This document shows, piece after piece, positions 1 through 9,900 of a stretch of DNA of 64,000 nucleotides. Positions within the stretch are counted from its first letter, which is position 1, and each line of letters opens with the position of its first letter. The translations under genes and the position numbers were made by a program. The notes under the pieces were generated by a model. The model was not told the origin of the DNA, did no database searches, and saw only the letters and a list, made by a program, of their open reading frames with translations. This DNA comes from Chryseobacterium sp. MA9 (GTDB lineage Bacteria; Bacteroidota; Bacteroidia; Flavobacteriales; Weeksellaceae), in contig NZ_CP075170.1 in assembly GCF_024399315.1 (NCBI RefSeq), positions 1,860,001 to 1,924,000 of the forward strand, read 5' to 3'.

Positions 1-1538
1 ACTGGCACCATTCCGGCATCAACAGGATTGATGGTATATACATAAGGTCTTCCGGAACATACTTTTGTCTCTCCGGAAATAGTACCTGTAGGTGCCTGTG
101 GAATTGGTAATACCTTAATGATTCTTGCATTACTTTCACAACCTCCGCCTTGTTTAGTAGCAGTAATAGTATAAGTACCTGCTGCTGTAAAAGCGTAGGT
201 AAATGGCCCTGTCATTACTCCCGACGTAAAAGAAGTTCCTCCTGTGGTTACTTTCCAGGTAACAGGTACGTTAGGGTTAGTCGTAAATACCTGGCTTGTT
301 CCTGCACAGATTTCATCCGTACCACCACTTACCACTACTGGTGCTTCCACTACAATATCAATAGAAGCATGACCTTCACATGATAATAAAGTATTGTGAT
401 AGTTGGCTTCAAGATGATAAGTACCAGGCTGAGTTGCCGAGAAAATAGCTTCGTTTCTCTGCTGAGTATAATACAACTGACCTCCTGCAGGACCGGTTAC
501 GTTCCATTGAACACTGGTCGTAGGCCATTGAGGAATTGAATACGTATATTGCTTACCCGCACATACTACCGCCTGTCCTTTCACTTTGGCATTGGCTAAA
601 ATTACAGGAATTTTGATGGTAGTCCACTCAGGACAAGCACATTCAGATAAATACATTACATAACCAAAACCATCAAGCGGATCTACCTGATCCCATTTCA
701 CTTCGATTTCGCTGCCGTAATTATTCACAATAGATCCTCCAATGACTTTCCATTGTCCTTTATTACATCCGTCCTGTGCGCTGTATTTTTCAACACTGCC
801 TTCGCATACTACGGATGCACAGTTGATCTGTACAGGATCTGATTTCAGTACCGTGATTTCCTTTTTGTATATACTCTGGCAGCCGCACTTATTAGTTACA
901 GTCAGCTTAACAGTAAAGTTTCCAGGATTAGTATACACATGAGAGGGTTCAAAAGCTGTTGAAGTAGAAGTAATTCCATCTCCAAACTCCCAGAAATAAT
1001 TGACAATATCCGATCCTCCGTTTTGCTCGGAAAGGTTATCAAAATAGACCGTTGTATTTTTACATACGGTATTATCCAGGTATAATAATTCAAATTTAGC
1101 AATCGGTCTGTTGATTTTTTCAATACAGATGGTCTGGGTTTCAACAGTTCCGTCATTGTATGTAATAACAGCCTGTAAAGAGCCATTGCCTGCAGCTCCC
1201 CAGATAACATACGCTGCGGTATTTCCTGGTCCTGAAGGGGTTAAAGTTCCTCCTGAAATAGTCCATTGTACATTAGAAACGTTTGATCCCTGAACCAGAT
1301 ATTTGACAGGGTCTATTGATTTCTCACACACACGGAGACATTGGGAAGAATTGATGTAGGAAACAGCGACTCCGTTATCCGGGATCTGGTCTTCTTTTTC
1401 GCCACGGAATTCCTGGCATCCGACCTGTTCAGTCCATGTAATTCGAGCTTGTGCCTGTAGTACCCAAGGTACTAAAAGCCAACATAGTAGCAGCCATCTA
1501 AAGATATGCTCCCTACTAAAATAGGTGTTGTTTTTCAT
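1..1538 (-). CDS. Secreted PKD-domain protein, N-terminal part (runs off window)
   Basis: An uninterrupted reading frame runs on the minus strand from an ATG at 1538 to the window edge (512 codons seen, no stop). It opens with a basic stretch, a Leu/Trp-rich hydrophobic core and an AQA-type cleavage site, so it is probably exported. A PKD domain is visible around residues 170-210 with the hallmark YFWEFGDG followed by HVYTNPGNFTVKLTVTN. Further Ig/PKD-like units rich in Cys, Thr and Gly follow. In flavobacteria such proteins are usually very large surface or gliding-associated proteins with a T9SS C-terminal tail, but that end lies outside the window. No neighbour shares its strand. The function beyond a surface or adhesive role is inference. 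Confidence 0.85.
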   Translation of the reverse strand, partial: MKNNTYFSREHIFRWLLLCWLLVPWVLQAQARITWTEQVGCQEFRGEKEDQIPDNGVAVSYINSSQCLRVCEKSIDPVKYLVQGSNVSNVQWTISGGTLTPSGPGNTAAYVIWGAAGNGSLQAVITYNDGTVETQTICIEKINRPIAKFELLYLDNTVCKNTTVYFDNLSEQNGGSDIVNYFWEFGDGITSTSTAFEPSHVYTNPGNFTVKLTVTNKCGCQSIYKKEITVLKSDPVQINCASVVCEGSVEKYSAQDGCNKGQWKVIGGSIVNNYGSEIEVKWDQVDPLDGFGYVMYLSECACPEWTTIKIPVILANAKVKGQAVVCAGKQYTYSIPQWPTTSVQWNVTGPAGGQLYYTQQRNEAIFSATQPGTYHLEANYHNTLLSCEGHASIDIVVEAPVVVSGGTDEICAGTSQVFTTNPNVPVTWKVTTGGTSFTSGVMTGPFTYAFTAAGTYTITATKQGGGCESNARIIKVLPIPQAPTGTISGETKVCSGRPYVYTINPVDAGMVP

Positions 1539-1961
1539 AGTTATTAAAAAAGTGTTATTAATTTTTTGTCAAATTAACAAAAATAATAATACAATAATCA
1601 TTTAATAGTGAAAAAATAACATTATTTCACTATTGAATACCAACAATATAAACAAATACATGATTATATGTTATTTCACCCATATATTAGTTATGCAAAA
1701 AAGATCCGGCCGGTTTCGATATTTTAAGGATTTATAAGGTTTTTAACTAAATTAAATACATATTTTTTTACTAATTAATAACCAAATCAATCACCAAAAC
1801 TTCAATTTGTTTATTTTTTTCTAAATAAATCAATTTTATATTAAAATTAATCGTTTTTTTAAATAGAATTTCTCACTGGCAGTACTATTTTCATGTGGTC
1901 AGTTCCCACAGCAGCCAGTCTTATTTGGCACACAACCATCAATGGGTGCATTAAAGGAACA

Positions 1962-1992
1962 TTGCCGACAAGATCAAAATACTTTATCTTTG
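1962..1992 (+). promoter_or_regulatory. Candidate Bacteroidota promoter of the glutaminase gene
   Basis: TTG at 1962-1964 is followed after 20 bp by TATCTTTG at 1985-1992. This matches the flavobacterial -33 TTG / -7 TAnnTTTG consensus with usual spacing. The predicted transcript start is near 1999, about 38 nt before the ATG at 2037. Confidence 0.55.
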
Positions 1993-2036
1993 TTTTTCAA
2001 GGCTCATCATAAACATTTTATTTGAAGATCTTCTCT

Positions 2037-3050
2037 ATGAAAAACAACAGCTTTTTATTTTCTGCAAAAGGAATTTGCACCGCAGCTTTTCTTTCCTTAA
2101 ACACAATAGTTTACGCTCAAAAAGCCGCAGATATTTCAACAATTTCAGAAAAAACACTCAACAACATTCTGGAAAAAAACAGAGCTTATTATACACAAGG
2201 CAAAGTGGCAGATTATATTCCTGAACTGGGAAAAATGGATGCCAAAGCAATTGCCTTTTCAGTGGTAGATAAAAACGGAAAAATATTCAACACAGGTGAT
2301 GTAAGTAAAAAATTCACCATGCAGAGTATCTCCAAAATCATATCATTAATGGTAGCTGTAAACGAAAAAAGTGAGGCTCATATTTTTGATAAGATGGGAT
2401 ATTTCGGCTCTGACAAACCTTTTAATCATTTTTCAAACCTTGAAACTACAGGCAAACCGCTCAATCCCATGATGAATGCGGGGGCAATCCTTACCACTTC
2501 GCTAATTTCGGGAGATGGCGAAAAACCTTTCCTTAAGATTCTGGACATGGTGAGATATATTACCAAAAATCAGACAATTGATTATAACAAATCCGTCTAT
2601 GAATCTGAAAAGTCAACAGGACATCGAAATCGTGGTATGTTCTATATAATGAAAAACAGCGGACTGATTTCTGGAAATGAAGACCAGCTGGATAACTATT
2701 TCAAACAATGTTCTATTGAGCTTACCGCTGAAGATCTTGCAAAAATCGGCTACTTCTTTGCCAACCAATGTGTAAGGTTTGACGGCGATACTACCTATAA
2801 GAATGCGGAAATGGCCAAACTGATAGAATCACAGATGCTGACCGCCGGAATGTATGAATTCAGTGGTGAATACTCCAGAACTGTAGGCCTTCCAAGTAAA
2901 TCCGGTGTCGGAGGCGGAATTACCGTAAGTGTTCCAGGAAAAATAGGAATTGGTGTATTCAGCCCATCTTTGGATCAGCATGGCAATTCGCTGGCAGGAT
3001 ATCACATGATCTTAGATCTGGCAAAACAGTACGGATTGAGTATATTTTAA
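2037..3050 (+). CDS. glsA: Exported glutaminase (GlsA family)
   Basis: Hydrolyses L-glutamine to glutamate and ammonia. The serine-dependent glutaminase fold is recognisable. FTMQSISK near residues 93-100 carries the catalytic Ser97 and Lys100, MMNAGAI is the Asn-containing loop, and ESEKSTGHRN and KSGVGGGI are further conserved blocks. I chose the ATG at 2037 (337 aa) rather than an upstream TTG at 2022 because it gives a clean signal peptide ending at VYAQ, and a good promoter sits just upstream. The length fits the family (about 310 aa) plus the leader. Periplasmic placement is unusual compared with the cytoplasmic enzyme of E. coli but is common in Bacteroidota. It is monocistronic and followed by a terminator at 3162. 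Confidence 0.93.
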   Translation: MKNNSFLFSAKGICTAAFLSLNTIVYAQKAADISTISEKTLNNILEKNRAYYTQGKVADYIPELGKMDAKAIAFSVVDKNGKIFNTGDVSKKFTMQSISKIISLMVAVNEKSEAHIFDKMGYFGSDKPFNHFSNLETTGKPLNPMMNAGAILTTSLISGDGEKPFLKILDMVRYITKNQTIDYNKSVYESEKSTGHRNRGMFYIMKNSGLISGNEDQLDNYFKQCSIELTAEDLAKIGYFFANQCVRFDGDTTYKNAEMAKLIESQMLTAGMYEFSGEYSRTVGLPSKSGVGGGITVSVPGKIGIGVFSPSLDQHGNSLAGYHMILDLAKQYGLSIF

Positions 3051-3161
3051 ATTTAACAGTCTGTTAACTTACAGACCATTCATCTGATAATAAAATTACA
3101 TTGGCCGTCACAGCCTTTAAATGGCTTATTTATCAGAAAAATCTTAACGATCAACCTATTT

Positions 3162-3198
3162 AAAAACAGTAAGTATATTAAATACTTACTGTTTTTTT
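3162..3198 (+). terminator. Rho-independent terminator after glsA
   Basis: A perfect 15-bp stem (3162-3176 with 3182-3196) around a 5-nt loop, ending in seven T residues. Confidence 0.8.
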
Positions 3199-3428
3199 AT
3201 GAATTTCGGAAAGATATTTTAATTATTCATTAAAATACCTATCTGTTTATTTATCAAAAAGATAGACAAAATTCACAAATAATTTAAATTAAATCACAAT
3301 ATATTGATTAATTTTACGTAAATTCGTTTATCCGTTTTATCAGATTCACAAAGGTTATTCTTACAATTCCTTACCCCATTCAAAGTATATTATCTTTTTG
3401 TAATATACCCTAAAACAAATCTCTCATT

Positions 3429-3461
3429 TTTGAAATATTTTATTTTTTATTCCTATATTTG
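3429..3461 (+). promoter_or_regulatory. Candidate promoter of the PKS-glycolipid operon
   Basis: TTTG ends at 3432 and TATATTTG lies at 3454-3461, 21 bp apart, as in the flavobacterial consensus. The predicted start near 3468 would give a leader of about 500 nt before the first megasynthase. An inverted repeat at 3473-3502 (TTAACTATAA / TTATAGTTAA) falls right at the start of this leader and could be an operator or a 5' hairpin. The rest of 3199-3735 is AT-rich, and I see no gene in it. Confidence 0.4.
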
Positions 3462-3735
3462 CTTAACATTTTTTTAACTATAAATATTTATACTTATAGT
3501 TAATAAGATTGTACCGCCATATTTCTAAGAATAAGAAAACAATAAATATACTTTAATAGCATTTGAACAATTGATATTTTTCTATTAAAAAATCATTATC
3601 AAATTGCATTTATGACTAAAGATATATTATAATTTTATTATTTTTATTTCCTCATAACAGCAAATCGCGATTTATGCCGATGGTATTAGTGTTTTGCCAT
3701 GAGATATCATTATTCATTCCTATACCGTAAATGCT

Positions 3736-3861
3736 ATGAAAAACTTGACTAAAATCAGGCTAATGCCTTTTGAAAAGCCGGACATCAACCTTATATCATA
3801 CAATCTATCAACAAACTGTAGATTATTGAATAATCACCATAAAAAAAACACAAATAGTTAA
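3736..3861 (+). CDS. 41-aa ORF copying the N-terminus of the downstream megasynthase
   Basis: The ORF begins MKNLTKIRLMPFEKPDINLI. The megasynthase at 3975 begins MKNLTIIGLTPFEKPDVNLI, so 17 of the first 21 residues agree before the copy diverges and stops at TAA 3859-3861. It lies 113 bp upstream in the presumed leader. Either a partial tandem duplication left a 5' relic, or a small leader peptide is still translated. Downstream of the shared block it has no recognisable domain. The similarity is directly visible; any regulatory role is speculative. Confidence 0.45.
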   Translation: MKNLTKIRLMPFEKPDINLISYNLSTNCRLLNNHHKKNTNS

Positions 3862-3974
3862 CGATTTAACAAAAACCAATTTTATTATATCGTAGCAAAA
3901 AGCGATCGCCTTAATACCGAAAGGCTCTGCATTTTGTTATAAATCTCTTGCTATCATTCAATAATTATCACGCC

Positions 3975-6900
3975 ATGAAAAACCTAACCATTATTGGACT
4001 GACGCCTTTTGAAAAACCAGACGTTAACCTTATCTCTAAACTACACCAGGCGGGTGCATTTCCCGTTTTAAGTTTAGGAAATGAGATAACGGCTGCACAG
4101 GAAGCGTTACATCAACTTGACCAGATAGACGTACCATCGTATGGTATTTATTTTTCTAAAGACAACTTCGCCTCTCTTCAAATTTCTGAAAAAGTAAGAT
4201 TTGCGATCCTTCCTTTCGGAATGTCAAAGCCCTTCAATCTGCCTGCTGTTTATCAGGTAAGCAGTTTGGAAGAAGCCATAGAAGCTGAACAATCGGGAGC
4301 AGAAGGAATCATTATTAAAGGAAATGAAGCAGGCGGATTAGTAGGCTATGAATCCACGTTTGTGTTATTTCAGCGTGTGATCAAAGAAATTCAGAACATT
4401 CCGGTGTGGGTACAGGGAGGAATAGGTCTCCATACTGCAGCGGCATCAAAAGCATTGGGAGCAACAGGAGTTGTATTGGACAGTCAGCTGGCCCTATTTC
4501 CTGAAAGTTCAGTTCCTAAGGATCTGAAAGAAGTGTGCTCAAAGCTGAATGGTACAGAAACCAAGGTGATTGCTAATCATCGTATATTAGTAAGACCCAA
4601 TTCACCTGTATTACCTGAAAATGTAACCGCTGAAAATCTGAAACAGTACTTTACCGGTTTCGACCTTAGCACATGTTATATTCCTATGGGACAAGACATC
4701 TCGCTGGCAACAGACCTGTATGAAGATTTCAAAACCCTGAAAAAACTGGTTTTCGGATTCAAAGAGGCTATGTATGGACACCTGAAACAGGCAAAAGCAC
4801 TGAAGGTAATCAATAAAGACAATCCAATGGCTCAGGAGCTGGGTCTGCATTACCCCATTGCTCAAGGTCCGATGACCCGCGTAAGTGATGTTCCATTATT
4901 CGCCAATGCAGTAGCAGATGCCGGAGCCTTACCTTTTGTTGCTTTATCCTTATTAAAAGGAGAATCTGCAAAATCTCTGGTAATGGATACCAAAAAACTG
5001 GCTGGTGATAAAACTTGGGGAGTAGGAATTTTAGGATTCGCGCCACAGGAATTAAGAGAAGAACAAACCTCATATATATTAGAAGCTAAGCCTCCTGTGA
5101 TTTTGATTGCAGGCGGAAGACCAGCTCAGGCTAAAGTATTTGAAAAAGCTGGAATAAAATCATTCTTACACGTTCCTTCCCCTGCCCTTCTGGATATTTT
5201 CCTGAAAGAAGGTGCTAAAAATTTCATTTTTGAAGGACGTGAATGCGGAGGGCATGTAGGTCCTCTTTCAAGTATGGTTCTCTGGGAAAAACAAATTGAA
5301 CGTATCTTAAAAGAAGAACACCCCGAAAATATCAGTGTCTTTTTTGCAGGAGGAATTCACAACGCATTTTCAACCGCGTTTGTTTCTATCATGGCCGCAC
5401 CATTAGCTGCAAGAGGAGTAAAAATTGGTGTATTGATGGGAACTGCTTATCTCTATACACACGAAGCTGTGCAAACCGGAGCCATTCAGGAAGAGTTCCA
5501 GGCGCAGGCTATGCAGGCAAAAGATACCGTTCTATTGGAAACAGCTCCGGGACATGAAACCCGTTGTTTAAATACTGCATTTGCCCATCATTTCAATACA
5601 GAGAAAGCAAAACTTCTTGCTGCAGGAATGGACAAAAAACAGGTGTGGGAACAACTTGAAAAATTAAACGTAGGCCGTTTACGAATCGCAGCTAAAGGTA
5701 TCGAGCGTCAGGGTGATAAACTTGTCAACATTCCTAAAGATGACCAACTAGACTTAGGAATGTACATGATAGGACAGGTAGCTACGATGCACAATCGTGT
5801 AATCTCATTAGCTGCTTTACATCAAAGTGTTGTAGACAATTACGAACACATTCAGAACGCTGCATTACCTGAAGAACCTATTTCCACAGAAAAACCTCTG
5901 GACATTGCTATCGTAGGAATGGAATGTATTTTCCCGGGTGCTAAAAACCTGGATGAATACTGGAGAAATATCATTTTAGGAAAAGACAGTGTTACCGAAG
6001 TACCGGATGAAAGATGGAATAAAGAATTGTATTACCATCCGGATTCTGACGGACCGGATGTATCTCATTCCAAATGGGGTGGATTTATTCCTAAAATTGA
6101 TTTCGATCCGCTGGCATTTGGTATTCCACCACAATCACTTGCAGCTATTGAACCTACACAACTATTGACTTTATTGGTCGCTAAGCGTGCTATGGAAGAT
6201 GCAGGATATGGCGAAAAACACATCAACAGAGAAAACATTTCTGTTATTATAGGTGCTGAGGGAGGTAATGACCTTGCCAACAGCTATAGTTTCAGAGGAT
6301 ATTATAAACAGGTTTTCGGAGAACTTCACGAAGAAGTAAAAGAAGCCTTCCCACATACAACGGAAGATTCTTTCCCAGGTATTCTGGCGAATGTAATCGC
6401 TGGTAGAATTACAAACCGCCTGGATCTTGGCGGTAGAAACTTTACCGTAGATGCAGCTTGTGCTTCGTCATTAGCCGCTATTGATCTTGCCTGTCAGGAA
6501 CTGGTATTAGGCAAATCTGATATGGTTCTTGCCGGAGGTGCAGATTTACACAATGGAATCAATGATTATTTGATGTTCTCCAGCACGCATGCCCTATCAA
6601 GAAAAGGAAGATGTGCTACTTTTGATGGTGATGCAGATGGTATCGCCCTTGGAGAAGGTATCGCCATCCTTGTTTTAAAAAGATATGAAGATGCTGTACG
6701 TGATGGCGACCGTATTTATTCGGTGATTAAAGGAGTTGGAGGATCCAGTGATGGTAAAGCTCTTGGACTGACTGCTCCAAGACAAATAGGCCAGGTAAGA
6801 GCATTAGAACGTGCTTATTCTCAGGCTGGAATAAGTCCTGCTTCCGTAGGTCTTGTAGAAGCTCATGGTACCGGAACTGTTGTGGGTGACAAAACTGAAT

Positions 6901-9900
6901 TAAGTGCACTGACTAATTTATTCAGCCGTTCGGGAGCTTTACCTGGGCAGACGCATCTAGGTTCTGTGAAAACACAGATCGGGCATACTAAGTGTGCGGC
7001 AGGATTAGCTGGATTGATCAAAGCTTCTCTTGCTGTATACCACGGGGTAAAACCACCTACCCTACACCTTCAGCAGCCTAATGCTTATTATAATGCAGAA
7101 ACCAGTCCGTTTGCATTTCATGCAGAAAGTGGATTGTGGAGCGAGAAAAACCGTTATGCTGGGATCAGTGCTTTCGGATTCGGAGGAACGAATTTCCATA
7201 CGGTAATTGCCAACCACCCTAAGCAGGATAATTCAATTGCAATGCAGTCATGGCCTTCAGAATTGTTTGTTTTCCGTGGAGATACGTATGAAGAAGCGAA
7301 AGGACAGTCAAGCCAGATTAAAGCTTTATTAGAAATTAACGATGGTATTCCATTAAAAGATATAGCGTACAGTTTAAGCATCAGTTCAGAAAAGCCAATT
7401 CAGTTCAGCATCGTTGCAGACACCGCTGAAGACCTGATGATGAAGCTTGAACTGGTATTACTAGGGATTGAGACAAAAGACACTTTTACGGTTAATAAAA
7501 AAGAAGGTAAAGTAGCGTTCACATTCCCGGGACAAGGCAGTCAGAGAATCAATATGGCTCGTGACTTATTTGTGGTTTTCCCGGCTATGCGCAAGATCAT
7601 TGATGAGTATCCTGAACTTGAAAAAGTAGTTTTCCCATCTAAAACCTTTAATGAAGCTGATTTAAAGCAACAGAAAGAAACCATTAAAGATACCCGTTTA
7701 GCACAACCACTTTTAGGAATTGTAGACCTTGCATTGGCTAAATTCTTAGAATCATTGGGCATTATTCCTGATATGCTGGCAGGTCACAGCTATGGTGAAA
7801 TACCAGCCTTATGTTTTGCAGGAGTATTTGGAGAAGATAAACTGGTTGACTTAAGTGTTAAGAGAGCCCAATCTATCTTAGATTCAGTAGAAGGCGGAGA
7901 TCCGGGGTCAATGCTGGCAGCAAGTGCTACTCCGGAACGTTTACAACCAATGATTGCAAAAGTAGAAGGATGTTATCCTGTAAACTTCAATGCTCCAACT
8001 CAATGTGTTATCGCTGGAAGTACAGAAGCGATCAATAAATTATTGGAAGTGCTTAAACAGGAAGGTATTTCTGCTAAAAAACTGGAAGTTGCATGTGCAT
8101 TCCACAGCCCGTTATTGGCAAAATCCAAGAATTTATATGCTGAAGTATTAAAAGACGTTCCTTTCCAGGAAATGCAGATCCCTGTATGGTCCAATACTAC
8201 AGCAGAAGCATATCCGTCGAACCCATCAGAAATAAAAGAAAGGCTTACTGACCATCTGGTACAGCCTGTAAGATTTGTAGAACAGCTTCAGGCTATGTAC
8301 AATGATGGTGCAAGAATCTTCATCGAAGTAGGACCTGGAAAAGTACTTACCGGATTAACCAAGTCTTGTCTGGAAAAAGATCAGCTGACCCTATATGTTG
8401 AAGACAACAGCCGTAATAAATTTAGTCATCTTCTTTGCATGCTAGCTCAATATTTAGGAACAGGCCGAAGCTTTACGATCAACAAGCTTTTTGATGGTAG
8501 AAGTGTCAACGTTATTGACCTTAACCAACCAGAGCTTTACAAGAAAAGCCCAGCCATCTGGCGTGTTAACGGGCAAACTGCCCACCCAACTACTGGTAAT
8601 CTGCCAGCTAATGGTGCATTACCACTTATAAACCCTATTCCCATGAACAACTTTACTAATAATCCACAGGCACCCGCAACTGAGGCTCAGTCTACCGCTG
8701 AACGTATGTTGCAGGAATATTTAAACAGTATGAAATTAATGATACAGGCACAGCGTGATGTGATGCTTTCCTTTATGGGACAGAATCCTCAGGCATTCCC
8801 TGCTCCTGTGTACAATTCATCAGCACCAATTGCTGCGCACCAGCCAATATCTGCCATTCCGGTTCAGCCTGTTCAACAGGAAAGACCGGTAGCCGTTGCT
8901 GCTGTGAAGCAAGCTCCTGCAAGAGATATCAAATCCTTATTACTACAGGTAGTAAGTGACAAAACAGGATATCCTCAGGAAATGCTGGGTATGGAAATGG
9001 ACCTTGAAGCGGATTTAAGTATTGATTCTATTAAAAGAGTTGAGATCATCGGAACACTTCGTAACGAACTGGGAAGTCTGGGTAACGGAAATACCAGTGA
9101 AGATACCGTTATGGAGCAATTAGCCGGAATAAAAACTTTAAGTGGCCTTGTTTCATGGCTTACTGAATTCTCAGGAGCTGAGACAACTGCTACACCTGAA
9201 AAAAATGGATCAGCAGCTGAATCATCAGTTGCACAATCAAAAGCTCAACCAACATTTTCTCTTGAAGACCTACAAAATGCAATTCTGAATATCGTAAGTG
9301 AAAAAACAGGATATCCTAAAGAAATGTTGGGTCTTGACCTTGATCTGGAAGCTGATTTAAGTATAGACTCCATCAAACGTATGGAAATCATCGGTGATCT
9401 TAAGACCAAGATTGGTTTTGGTCAAAACCTTGAACAGGCGGATGATGTCATGGAAAAACTGGCTGCCATTAAAACTCTTCGTGGTTTGGCAAGCTGGATC
9501 AGCGAAATGAATGGTGAAACAAACGAAACCGATCAGGAAACGAAAGAAACCAACATCGCAGAGCCAACTCAAAATGTACTTTCACGTCTTCGTTTTGATA
9601 TCACTCCTACCGATGATTTTTTAGTACAAAATACAGAAGTATTGCAGGGAAAACGTTTTGCCATTACTCAAGATGACAGCAAACAAACCTCGGCAATCAA
9701 AGAAGCGTTGGAAAAACACGGAGCTATTGTAGAATTAGTAGATACAGAAAAAGATCTTTCTAATATTGACGGATTAATTATGCTGGATTTATTCTCAGCA
9801 GCTGATAAACCAAGCATTATTGATCATGTAGATCTGATCAAAAAACTGGATTTCGATAAAGCAAAATGGGTATATCTGATCTCAGATATTCCGGCACACC

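Noticed and set aside
742..1293. Short ORFs on both strands at 742-942, 902-1210 and 1111-1293
   Set aside because: They are other-frame shadows of the long minus-strand PKD-protein frame, which is continuous from 1538 to the edge.
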